The notes under the pieces were generated by a model. It made no database searches and was not told where the DNA came from. It worked only from the letters and a program-made list of their open reading frames with translations. 34,541 nucleotides of DNA, from positions 1 to 34,541 of the forward strand of contig CADCDY010000068.1 of the NCBI GenBank assembly GCA_902800245.1, given 5' to 3'. Position numbers and translations under genes: made by a program. Positions 1-6,863 of this stretch are shown in pieces (positions within the stretch are counted from its first letter, which is position 1; each line of letters starts with the position of its first letter). The DNA is from an uncultured Prevotellaceae bacterium (GTDB taxonomy: Bacteria > Bacteroidota > Bacteroidia > Bacteroidales > Bacteroidaceae).

Positions 1-4
1 AGTC

Positions 5-1177
5 ATGAAGGCCATCTGTGACCACTCCTTCGAGGGTGTCAAGAAAGGTCAGGAGACTATGTCACTCTTCATGTCTGAAAATATTCAGAAGAGCCGTGCT
101 GCCATCGAAGAGATGCAGTCGCAAGGCGTGGCATTCCTGAATATGTACTCTTTTGTGCCCGTAGGCATGAAGCATGCATTTGCTCCTAACCAGTATCTGG
201 TGGCCATGGGTTCTCTGCCGCAGGTGAAGACCAACTGGATTGAGGATGGCGACACGCACATCGTATATCCTACGATTGTCGCTCTTGCCAGCAAGACCAC
301 GTACGGCGACATCATCAACACCCTCGGACTGAAGCGCGGTGACCAGCTGACGTTCTGCACCGTGAAGCAGGGTGCGTCGATTCAGGAGAGTCAGTTCAAC
401 TTCGCTCGTGTCATCCTCGACCCGACCGATCCCGAGACATTCCTGCCTCTGACGCTCGACACTGCATTCCTCGACGAGAATGGAAAGGTGAACAAGCCCA
501 GCGTGCGCAACGAAGGCAACTTCAAGTTCCTGATGAACGCAAGCGGACTGCGTTATTGGTACGAGGACCTCTACACTACCGAAGAGGATGCCGTGGCTGC
601 ATTCGTCATCGTTAGCCGCAAGGAGGGCGACACATGGAAGCGTTCGACCACCTACGTGGCATATCCTGGCGAGACTGCAAATGCCTACAGCATGCAGCAG
701 TGCCTCGACATGATCGGCAATGGTGCACAGCACAACATCTACTCCGGTTCAGACCAGTACCTGAACAATGCAGGAACAGGTGGCGGTCAGGCAGCAGCCG
801 ACAGCGGTAGCGGCAGCGGCGGCACAATGCCCGCAGCATCATTCGCCATCGGTTCGACAACCGTCAACGGACAGACACTGACCGTAGGAACGAACTCGAC
901 CATCGTAGCTTCAGGCGACACCGCTGACCTCAGCATCCGCGTCCACTTCACCAATGTAGGGACTGCGCAGTCAGTCCTCCTGTTCAAGGGTGACACGCAG
1001 GTGGGTACCGAGCACGCCATCAGCGGAAACGCAGCAGAGTTTACCGCAGCTGGTGCAGCACTCGGCAGCTACAGCATCAAGGTGAAGAAGGCTGACAACT
1101 CGCTCGTTGCATCCGGCTATGTCTTCAGCGTAGAAGCTGCAGGCAGCGGCGGCGAAGGCGGCGCAGACCAGAACTAA
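5..1177 (+). CDS. Unrecognised protein with Gly/Ser linker and C-terminal beta-rich domain, possibly 5'-partial
   Basis: I do not recognise this family. The frame is open to the first base of the window, so the ATG at 5 may be internal and the protein may start upstream. Residues about 1-255 look like a mixed alpha/beta globular domain without a visible signal peptide. A Gly/Ser/Ala-rich linker follows (about 258-275), then a roughly 100-residue Thr/Ser/Val-rich segment with the rhythm of an Ig-like or beta-sandwich domain. The protein ends in a second short Gly-rich tail (GSGGEGGADQN). Codon use is like the chromosomal genes further right. No operon partner is visible. A short-unit repeat starts a few bases after the stop codon. 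The domain layout suggests a structural or surface-type protein, but that is inference only. Confidence 0.6.
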   Translation: MKAICDHSFEGVKKGQETMSLFMSENIQKSRAAIEEMQSQGVAFLNMYSFVPVGMKHAFAPNQYLVAMGSLPQVKTNWIEDGDTHIVYPTIVALASKTTYGDIINTLGLKRGDQLTFCTVKQGASIQESQFNFARVILDPTDPETFLPLTLDTAFLDENGKVNKPSVRNEGNFKFLMNASGLRYWYEDLYTTEEDAVAAFVIVSRKEGDTWKRSTTYVAYPGETANAYSMQQCLDMIGNGAQHNIYSGSDQYLNNAGTGGGQAAADSGSGSGGTMPAASFAIGSTTVNGQTLTVGTNSTIVASGDTADLSIRVHFTNVGTAQSVLLFKGDTQVGTEHAISGNAAEFTAAGAALGSYSIKVKKADNSLVASGYVFSVEAAGSGGEGGADQN

Positions 1178-1180
1178 GAC

Positions 1181-1201
1181 GTTGAACATTGAACGTTGAA
1201 C
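1181..1201 (+). repeat. Short-unit repeat GTTGAACATT/GAACGTTGAAC
   Basis: About 21 bases of a near-tandem 10-11-nt unit (gttgaacattgaacgttga) lie directly after the stop of the first gene. The same word family recurs at 24599-24630 inside the coding sequence of the SpoIID fusion gene. Confidence 0.7.
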
Positions 1202-1259
1202 TTTTGGAGCAGCGAGAGCCATCAAGCTTGCTTGTTTGGCCGAGTCGTGACAAAAGTCG
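1197..1259 (+). repeat. Dispersed structured repeat, copy 1
   Basis: The element has outer arms ACTTTTG (1200-1206) and CAAAAGT (1251-1257). Conserved flanks GCAGCGAGAGC and CCGAGTCGTGA enclose an inner hairpin built from GCCA/TGGC and CAAGC/GCTTG. A second copy at 17297-17362 keeps the outer arms and the flanks. Its inner stem has different sequence that still pairs. It could be a small mobile element or a structured RNA. Confidence 0.65.
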
Positions 1260-1363
1260 ATGAAAGTCAACTAGCGTTCCTACTTGCAGGTTCGATTTTC
1301 GGACTGGACTATTACGTTGACAAACTGAAAACGTTAGTTAAAAAATAAACGAAACGCAAACAA
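1260..1363. other. Non-coding stretch without clear features
   Basis: This AT-rich intergenic DNA lies between the structured repeat and the 42-bp repeat. I see no gene, tRNA or good promoter in it. Confidence 0.5.
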
Positions 1364-1397
1364 AAATTCGGGCTCATCATTTGGTGGGCTCGAATTT
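1356..1397 (+). repeat. 42-bp direct repeat with hairpin, left copy
   Basis: The sequence forms a 15-bp stem (with G-U pairs) around loop ATTT at 1364-1397, followed by a T-run to 1401, so it looks like a terminator. It is identical in 41 of 42 positions to 4149-4190, and its right half recurs at 2525-2546. The right arm also carries TTTG, exactly 20 nt before TACCTTCG (1402-1409), so the repeat may double as a promoter reading toward the ATPase remnant. Confidence 0.75.
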
Positions 1398-1485
1398 TTT
1401 TCGTACCTTCGCAGCGGATTTACGGCAAAATTGCCAAAAATCCGTAATATAAATATTGAAATTAGAAGTTAAACGCTTGATAATT

Positions 1486-2488
1486 ATGAAGATAGAGAGA
1501 CCAGTTCGAGGTGCAGCGTGTAGATGATTTCGTGGATATGCTAGGCACATTAGTGGGTATGGAGAATGCTGACGTGTATGTAACTGGCTCGAATTCGCAC
1601 TTCCTATCGAGCGACATTGCTACTGAGTTTCGTGGCCGTGGCGATGAAATCCACGTGTGGCCACTTACCTTCAAGGAGTTTATGACGGTCTACGAGGGCG
1701 ACATAGTGGATGGATGGCAGGAGTATTACACTTATGGCGGTCTGCCAAAAGTTCTCTCCATCAAGGGTGATGACAAGAAGGCTACCTATCTCAGAAATCT
1801 TTATCGCACGGTGTATCTGAGCGACATTTACGATCGCCACGACATTGAAAATAAGGCAGAATTTGAGGAATTAGTGCGTATACTGGCATCGAGCATTGGA
1901 AGTCCTGTAAATCCCACTAATCTGGCGAATACTTTCAAGAGCGTGAAGCGACTGAACAACATCACAGACAAGACCATAGAGACCTACATGGGTTACCTGA
2001 CTGATGCTTTCTTGATAGAGAAATCTGAGCGTTACGACATCAAAGGGCGCAAATACATTGGCACTACACCCAAATACTATTTCAAGGACTTGGGACTGAG
2101 GAACGCCATCCTGTCGTTCCGCCAGACGGAAGAGAACCACCTGATGGAGAACGTGATATACAATGAGATGCGCTATCGTGGATTTCTTGTGGACGTGGGC
2201 AACGTGTACATCCGCGTGAAAGACGAGAACGACAAATGGCAGCGAGTGACGCTGGAGGTGGATTTTGTCTGCAATCTGGGCTCACGCCGCTACTATCTGC
2301 AGTCGGCCTACAAACTGCCAGACGAAGAGAAGATGCAGCAGGAGAAGCGTTCGCTGCAGCAGATTAGCGATTCGTTTAAGAAGATTGTGATTGTGGGCGA
2401 ACGCATGAAGTTGCGCCGCGATGAGCAGGGCATTGTGCTGATGGGAGTCTACGAGTTTTTGGCCGATCAGAATATGCTGGATGTATAG
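1486..2488 (+). pseudogene. Decayed DUF4143-type AAA ATPase, 5' part deleted
   Basis: The readable frame (from about 1502 to 2488) matches the C-terminal two thirds of the ATP-binding proteins with an AAA_14-like ATPase and a DUF4143 domain. It contains the sensor-like stretch VYVTGSNSHFLSSDI, the WPLTFKEF motif and the YGGLPKV motif. Family members are usually about 400 residues or more and begin MKIERP followed by a P-loop. Here MKIERP is encoded at 1486-1503, then the sequence jumps in another frame to FEVQRVDDF, the end of the Walker B region (usually LDEVQ). The P-loop and most of the ATPase core are therefore gone, and the two parts are out of frame. A GTG at 1511 could still start a 325-aa fragment, but it could not bind ATP normally. 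The remnant sits between the 42-bp repeats together with abiE. Confidence 0.8.
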
Positions 2489-2524
2489 CGTAATCCAAAT
2501 TTTTTAGCAACTTTTTTTGTTTAT

Positions 2525-2546
2525 GCGTTTGGTGGGCTCGATTTTT
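2525..2546 (+). repeat. Partial copy of the 42-bp repeat
   Basis: Only the right half of the repeat (GTTTGGTGGGCTCGA followed by a T-run) is present. It lies between the ATPase remnant and the abiE promoter and is missing the left arm of the hairpin. Confidence 0.65.
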
Positions 2547-2619
2547 CTACAGAATTTGATGGTACTAATCCTAAACAAAGTTAAAATAGTAATGTTTTGC
2601 ACAGAAAACAAAGAAAATA

Positions 2620-2651
2620 TTTGTTTTATGTACGAAATATAACTATATTTG
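2620..2651 (+). promoter_or_regulatory. Bacteroidetes-type promoter for the abiE operon
   Basis: TTTG at 2620-2623, a 20-nt spacer and TATATTTG at 2644-2651 match the TTTG/TAnnTTTG consensus. The start codon of the antitoxin is 28 nt downstream. This would drive both toxin-antitoxin genes. AbiEi-type antitoxins often repress their own promoter, but I see no convincing operator repeat here. Confidence 0.7.
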
Positions 2652-2678
2652 CACCGCGTGAGCACTAAATGTATTTAG

Positions 2679-3314
2679 ATGACACCATTTGAGAACATAG
2701 GCAATATCCCCTTTGACGTTAATGTGCTAAGTACGGTTTTTCCGAACCATAAGCATATTAACGAGAAAGCGCGTGCGCTCGAAAAGAATGGCCAGATTAT
2801 ACGCTTAAAGAAGGGGATGTACGTGGCCAGCAAGCTGGAAACTGGTAAGGAACTGTCGAAGGAACTGATAGCCAATCACATTTACGGGCCATCGTATGTG
2901 GGCTGTGAATATGCCTTGCGATATTATGGGCTGATACCAGAACGTGTGTATCAGGTGTCCTCTATCACCACAAAACATTCCAGGGATTTTGAGAATGCTG
3001 TAGGACGTTTCAGTTATCAGAACTGCTCGCCAGAATACTTTGCCGTTGGCGTAAGAATAGAGCAAGCCGATGGCGTGAACTTTCTGATAGCTACGCCCGA
3101 GAAGGCACTTTGCGATGTGATTAACTTTAGCAAGTGCTTGAATCTACGCTTCATGAAGGATGTCGAGATATATCTTGAGGAAGACATCCGTTTTGATACT
3201 GATGCACTTGAAGGGTTTGATATCGAACTTCTTGAAAGGTGTGCTTTGGTTAGTCGCAGGCAATCGAGTATTAACACATTGATTAAGTATATTAAGCATG
3301 TCAGACATATTTGA
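2679..3314 (+). CDS. AbiEi-type antitoxin, type IV toxin-antitoxin system
   Basis: This 211-aa protein has the layout of AbiEi antitoxins. An N-terminal winged-helix domain (residues about 1-60) contains the RLKKGMYVAS stretch typical of the wing. A C-terminal domain follows with YGPSYVGCEYALRYYGLIPE and the ATPEKALCDV motif. In characterised AbiE systems the antitoxin represses the operon and neutralises the nucleotidyltransferase toxin without a stable complex. The ATG at 2679 sits 28 nt below a good promoter. The gene overlaps the toxin gene by 17 nt, which points to translational coupling. The likely role is plasmid or island stabilisation or abortive phage defence. The family call is confident; the biological role here is inferred. 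Confidence 0.88.
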   Translation: MTPFENIGNIPFDVNVLSTVFPNHKHINEKARALEKNGQIIRLKKGMYVASKLETGKELSKELIANHIYGPSYVGCEYALRYYGLIPERVYQVSSITTKHSRDFENAVGRFSYQNCSPEYFAVGVRIEQADGVNFLIATPEKALCDVINFSKCLNLRFMKDVEIYLEEDIRFDTDALEGFDIELLERCALVSRRQSSINTLIKYIKHVRHI

Positions 3315-4122
3315 ACAGATGATAGCGCAGCATACTATCGCAGGCGATAACGATAGGAAGAATGCACTCTATGAGGTGATGCAGCAGGTAGTGCTGAGTG
3401 GTCTGTATCGTGGCGGTTTCTTTAAGGAGGCAGCCTTCTATGGTGGTACGTGTCTCAGGATATTTCACGGATTGAGACGCTATTCTGAAGATATGGATTT
3501 CTCGTTGCTTGAGAAGAATCCGGATTTTACGCTCGAGACCTATTTCCCCGCCATCATCGAGGAAGCTCGACTCTTAGGACGAACGGTTACCATTACAAAG
3601 AAGGACAAACGTACCTTTGGCAAGGTAGAATCTGCTTTCCTGAAAGATAATACCGATGTGTACAACCTGACGTTTCAGACGGAAAAGACGTTGAAGATAA
3701 AGATTGAGGTGGATACCAACCCACCACTTGAATTTGCTACAGAGCAAAAGCTACTGATGCTGCCTTTCTCGTTTACCACACGTTGCTTTACACTCCCTGA
3801 TCTGTATGCAGGTAAGATGCATGCGCTAACATTCCGTGCATGGAAGAATCGCATAAAGGGGCGTGACTGGTACGACTTCGAGTGGTATGTGCGAAATCGT
3901 GTAGCATTGGATTTTGAGCATCTGAGAGTAAGAACAAAGGAGTTTAATGATATCGACCTTACCAAGGAACTCTTTTTGGAACTCCTAAAAGAACGTATTT
4001 CTAAAGCAGACATCAACGCAGTGAAGGCTGATGTCATCCCCTATATCATTGACAAGCGCGAACTCGACATATGGAGCAGCGACTACTTCCTGCAATTGGC
4101 CGATATGATTGTGTTTAAGTGA
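3298..4122 (+). CDS. AbiEii-type nucleotidyltransferase toxin
   Basis: This 274-aa protein is an AbiEii/DUF1814-type nucleotidyltransferase. The catalytic motif is intact: FYGGTCLRIFHG then RYSEDMDFSL (residues about 48-72), giving the GG...SxDxDF signature with both metal-binding acidic residues. The later family motifs GKMHAL and KGRDWYDFEWYV are also present at about residues 165-200. Toxins of this family transfer nucleotides, for example onto tRNA acceptor ends, and block growth until countered by AbiEi. The full length and intact motifs argue that the pair works. It starts inside the end of the antitoxin gene, and a copy of the 42-bp repeat hairpin follows 35 nt after its end as a likely terminator. 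Confidence 0.9.
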   Translation: MSDIFEQMIAQHTIAGDNDRKNALYEVMQQVVLSGLYRGGFFKEAAFYGGTCLRIFHGLRRYSEDMDFSLLEKNPDFTLETYFPAIIEEARLLGRTVTITKKDKRTFGKVESAFLKDNTDVYNLTFQTEKTLKIKIEVDTNPPLEFATEQKLLMLPFSFTTRCFTLPDLYAGKMHALTFRAWKNRIKGRDWYDFEWYVRNRVALDFEHLRVRTKEFNDIDLTKELFLELLKERISKADINAVKADVIPYIIDKRELDIWSSDYFLQLADMIVFK

Positions 4123-4148
4123 AATCATGATGTGGATTCTCGCCGAAA

Positions 4149-4190
4149 GCAAACAAAAATTCGGGCTCATCGTTTGGTGGGCTCGAATTT
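4149..4190 (+). repeat. 42-bp direct repeat with hairpin, right copy
   Basis: This copy is identical to 1356-1397 except for one loop base, and it lies just after the abiE toxin. Its hairpin (4157-4190) could end the abiE transcript, although the T-run is interrupted (ATTTATTTG). TTTG in the right arm, 20 nt and TACCTTTT form a weak promoter-like match. Confidence 0.75.
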
Positions 4191-4210
4191 ATTTGATACC
4201 TTTTCGCGTT

Positions 4211-4375
4211 GCGAGAAGTTACTCCCGTTCGAAAGAACAAAGAAAAACTCGTTTTCCTTTGGTTCTTTGCTCACTTATTCGTAACTTTTTCACAAGCGAA
4301 GAAGTTACTTTCACTCGAAAATGAAAAGAAAAACTAGTTTTCCTTTTGCATTTTGCTCACTTATTCGTAACTTTG
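4211..4375 (+). repeat. Tandem duplicated promoter-like unit, two copies of about 80 bp
   Basis: Unit A (4211-4290) and unit B (4296-4375) share GAAGTTACT, then AAGAAAAACTxGTTTTCCTTT (a small palindrome), then TTTGCTCACTTATTCGTAACTTT. Unit B ends in a perfect TAACTTTG -7 box; unit A ends in TAACTTTT and is weaker. The segment fills most of the 364-base gene-free gap after abiE. The core GCTCACTTATTCGTA is found again in the rlmN promoter at 27087-27101. Confidence 0.7.
4345..4375 (+). promoter_or_regulatory. Promoter for the K+ channel gene
   Basis: TTTG at 4345-4348, a 19-nt spacer and TAACTTTG at 4368-4375 fit the Bacteroidetes consensus. The transcript would have a leader of roughly 105 nt before the ATG at 4487. 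No clear structure is seen in that leader. Confidence 0.65.
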
Positions 4376-4486
4376 CAGGACGAAATAGAAACAGGACTTA
4401 TAGCAAGAAAGAATAGAAACAACGACAGTAACCCGCAAAAGGGTGGCGGCGGTAAGTTGTGATCTTTGCTGTACACAGTAGACAAG

Positions 4487-5245
4487 ATGATACGAGAAAA
4501 AATATACAGGCTGATAGAGCCAAAGAACAAGGAAAGCAAGGCATCTCGGGTCTATGACATTGTGATGCTGATTGCCATTGCAATAGGCATTTTGCCGTTG
4601 ATGTTTAGGACGCAATACAAGATATTCTGGTATTTTGACTTGATATCAGGATTATGCTTTATATCGGACTATATTCTTCGATGGTGTACTGCTGATTTTA
4701 AATCAAAACGCAGTAAGGCGGCAGCATTTGCGATTTATCCATTTACGCCAATGGCCATTATTGACTTGCTGTCAATTCTGCCTATCCTTAACTTATTAGG
4801 CCCTTCTTTCAAAATATTCCGTGTATCAAGACTATTGAAGATTCTGAGGATTTTTAAGGTTATCCGCTATTTTGAGCCTTTGGAAATCGTCATGGCTGTT
4901 ATTCGCAAGCAAAGCAAGGTCCTGATGGCAGTATTTTCGTTGGCATTGTTCTATATATTCATCACAGCTCTTATTATGTTCAATGCTGAAGAGCAGATTG
5001 ATCCATTAACAGGAAAAGTATTGTACGATGACTTCTTTGATGCTTTCTACTGGGCCACATGTACGTTGACCACCGTAGGCTATGGCGACCTCTATCCCAT
5101 ATCCGACACAGGTCGCGTCATCAGCATTATATCCTCTATGGTTGGTATCGCCATCATTGCTTTACCCTCCGGTATTGTCACTGCAGGCTATATGGATGAG
5201 TTAAGGTCAAGGAAAAAAAAGAAAGAGTCATCAAATCATACCTGA
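4487..5245 (+). CDS. Voltage-gated-type potassium channel protein
   Basis: The protein is a six-transmembrane K+ channel subunit. Hydrophobic segments S1-S3 come first, then an S4-like helix with regularly spaced basic residues (RVSRLLKILRIFKVIRYF). S5 follows, then a pore loop with the selectivity filter TTVGYGDLYP, then S6 (SMVGIAIIALPSGIVTAGY). The C-terminus is short and basic (RSRKKKKE). It likely forms a homotetramer in the inner membrane. The frame allows an upstream TTG at 4466, but the ATG at 4487 gives the natural start (252 aa). It is a single gene with its own promoter. Its last codons overlap the end of an AraC remnant on the other strand, so the 3' flank has been rearranged. Confidence 0.9.
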   Translation: MIREKIYRLIEPKNKESKASRVYDIVMLIAIAIGILPLMFRTQYKIFWYFDLISGLCFISDYILRWCTADFKSKRSKAAAFAIYPFTPMAIIDLLSILPILNLLGPSFKIFRVSRLLKILRIFKVIRYFEPLEIVMAVIRKQSKVLMAVFSLALFYIFITALIMFNAEEQIDPLTGKVLYDDFFDAFYWATCTLTTVGYGDLYPISDTGRVISIISSMVGIAIIALPSGIVTAGYMDELRSRKKKKESSNHT

Positions 5246-5404
5246 TTTGGCGGCTTCGGTGCGGAAATCGGTGGGAGACATGCCGTAATGCTGGCGGAAG
5301 CGGTCGCTGAAGTAGGTATTGCTACTGAAACCGCAGTCGGCGGCAATTTGTGTGACGGTGCGCTCTGGTTTGTTGATCAGCAAGTGGGCGGCATCTACGC
5401 CGAT
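5231..5404 (-). pseudogene. C-terminal remnant of an AraC-family regulator
   Basis: Read on the minus strand, these 57 codons encode the second helix-turn-helix of an AraC regulator: ERTVTQIAADCGF, then SSNTYFSDRFRQHYGMSP, ending in a TGA inside the channel gene. An in-frame TAA lies immediately upstream (5407-5405) and the first HTH and sensor domain are missing. It is too short for a working DNA-binding domain and is a deletion scar. Confidence 0.85.
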
Positions 5405-5429
5405 TTATTGAATTAAAAGACGTTAAATT

Positions 5430-5461
5430 TTTGTTCTATTCGGGATTTATTAGTACTTTTG
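5430..5461 (+). promoter_or_regulatory. Promoter of the GT2 remnant, now upstream of the RND operon
   Basis: TTTG at 5430-5433, a 20-nt spacer and TACTTTTG at 5454-5461 match the consensus. No other good promoter is visible between here and the adaptor gene at 5824, so this promoter probably also drives the efflux operon. Confidence 0.65.
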
Positions 5462-5494
5462 TACGTTTACTTACGTGTGGTGTAGAACAGAAAA

Positions 5495-5812
5495 ATGAAA
5501 GATATCTCTATAGTCATTCCTGAGTATTGCGGAGAGTCGATGCTGACAGAACTGCTGAAACGGCTGCATGCCACTTTGCAGACGCTGACCGACAGTTACG
5601 AGATTATCCTCGTGAATGACTGTTCGCCCGATAATGTGTGGGAGGCCATCCGTCAGGTCTGTGCCGTTGATAAGCGTGTGGTTGGTCTTAACCTGAGCCG
5701 TAACTTCGGCGAGCACTATGCCATCTCGGCCGGACTGCGCTATGCCAAGGGTGCGTATATTGTCGTGATGGACGAACTGAATGTGGAGGGGAAAGTGACA
5801 ATTGACAATTAA
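5495..5812 (+). pseudogene. N-terminal fragment of a GT2 glycosyltransferase
   Basis: The first 90 or so residues are the start of a family 2, DPM1-like glycosyltransferase: MKDISIVIPEY, the LVNDCSPDN nucleotide-binding stretch, and LNLSRNFGEHYAISAGL, ending at YIVVMD. Normal members are about 300 residues or more and continue into the DxD region and membrane helices. Here the frame leaves homology right after VVMD and runs into ELNVEGKVTIDN, where the end is encoded by a short intergenic-type repeat. The catalytic aspartates and acceptor half are absent, so it cannot be an active enzyme. It keeps a good promoter and start codon and may only serve as a translated leader of the efflux operon that starts 11 nt after its stop. 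Confidence 0.8.
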
Positions 5813-5819
5813 AAATTGA
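5796..5819 (+). repeat. Short-unit repeat GACAATT
   Basis: GTGACAATTGACAATTAAAA followed by a further ATTG is a near-tandem repeat of a 7-nt unit. It forms the last codons of the GT2 remnant and the gap before the adaptor gene. Confidence 0.6.
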
Positions 5820-5823
5820 GGAT

Positions 5824-6843
5824 ATGAATCAGAAAATCGTTATATTCGTTATGGCAGCCTTGCTGCTTTGGTCGTGTAACAAGAAGGAGACACAGACCAG
5901 TGAGGATGCTGTCAGCGTGAGAACCCAGAAAGTAGAGGCTGGCGCACAGAGCGTGAATAAGAATTTCATGGGAGTGATAGAAGAGGAAGATGGTGCCAAC
6001 GTCACATTCGGGGTCTTGGGTACGGTTATCCGGGTGATGGTCGATGAAGGACAATTCGTGCGGAAAGGTCAGGCCATGGCCGAGACCGACGGACAGAACG
6101 TGAGGAGTGCCTATGAAATGAGTGCCTCGACGCTGGCTCAGACGGAGGATGCCTATCGCCGCCTGAAGAATCTTTACGACAAAGGTACACTGCCCGAGAT
6201 AAGGATGGTGGAGATGGAGTCGATGCTGACCAAGGCGAAAGCTGCGGAAGCCATGGCGCGGAAGAATGTGGACGACATTGTGCTGCGTGCCCCGTTTGAC
6301 GGCTATGTGGCACAAACGGCCGTACATGAAGGCAGCAGCGTCATGCCCGGTGTGACGGGGTTCAAACTGGTGAAGATTGACAGGGTGAAGGTAAGCGTTT
6401 CGGTGCCGGAGAAAGAGATCAGCAAGATCAAGAAAGGCACTGACGTGACGTTTACGGTGCCAGCCTTGGGCGACAGTGTGTTTACGGGCCGAGTGGTGAA
6501 CAAGGGAGTGGTGGCGAACATCGTCAACCACACATACGCAGTAAAGGTTTTGGTAGAGAACAGAAGCCATACATTGCTGCCAGGCATGGTATGCAAGGTA
6601 CACATGAAGGACGTGAGTGCAGACTATTCTATTTTGGTTCCACAGGATGCCATTCAGATTAGCGGCAAGGAAACCTTTGTGTGGACGGTCAAGCAAGGGA
6701 AGGCCCACCGTCAGGCTGTCACCACAGGCGACATCTACAGTAGCGGCGTGGTCATAGAGACAGGATTGAGCAACGGTGATGTGATCATCGTCCAAGGTCA
6801 GAATAAAGTCAGTGAGGGAATGGTAGTGAGAGGTGAGAGGTAA
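5824..6843 (+). CDS. RND efflux periplasmic adaptor (membrane fusion protein)
   Basis: This 339-aa protein starts with a lipoprotein signal (hydrophobic stretch, then LLLWSC with the lipobox cysteine near residue 18), so it is probably anchored as a lipoprotein and faces the periplasm. The HlyD/AcrA-type order is clear: a first half-lipoyl segment (VTFGVLGTVIRVMVDEGQFVRKGQ), a short alpha-hairpin (about 95-150), the second half-lipoyl segment (APFDGYVAQTAVHEGSSVMPG), a beta-barrel domain and a membrane-proximal domain ending SEGMVV. It bridges the pump encoded next to the TolC-type channel. The last residues, VRGER, are encoded by the start of a GAGGTAA repeat, a sign that the 3' end has been overrun by repeat sequence. 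The substrate cannot be told from sequence. Confidence 0.9.
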   Translation: MNQKIVIFVMAALLLWSCNKKETQTSEDAVSVRTQKVEAGAQSVNKNFMGVIEEEDGANVTFGVLGTVIRVMVDEGQFVRKGQAMAETDGQNVRSAYEMSASTLAQTEDAYRRLKNLYDKGTLPEIRMVEMESMLTKAKAAEAMARKNVDDIVLRAPFDGYVAQTAVHEGSSVMPGVTGFKLVKIDRVKVSVSVPEKEISKIKKGTDVTFTVPALGDSVFTGRVVNKGVVANIVNHTYAVKVLVENRSHTLLPGMVCKVHMKDVSADYSILVPQDAIQISGKETFVWTVKQGKAHRQAVTTGDIYSSGVVIETGLSNGDVIIVQGQNKVSEGMVVRGER

Positions 6844-6863
6844 GAAGTAAGAGGTAAGAGGTG
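6825..6863 (+). repeat. GAGGTAA heptamer repeat between adaptor and pump genes
   Basis: About five degenerate copies of the 7-nt unit (gaggtga, gaggtaa, gaagtaa) cover the end of the adaptor gene and reach the start codon of the pump gene. Confidence 0.75.

Noticed and set aside
1364-4190. Invertible promoter flanked by the 42-bp repeats
   Set aside because: The two full copies are in direct, not inverted, orientation and no invertase gene is in the window.
4109-4324. A 71-codon frame after the abiE toxin
   Set aside because: It runs through the 42-bp repeat and the first duplicated promoter unit, so it is made of repeat DNA with no protein-like pattern.
5809-6795. A 328-codon open frame antisense to the RND adaptor gene
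   Set aside because: It is the mirror of a well supported adaptor gene, its translation is rich in His, Cys and Leu without domain logic, and it has no promoter.
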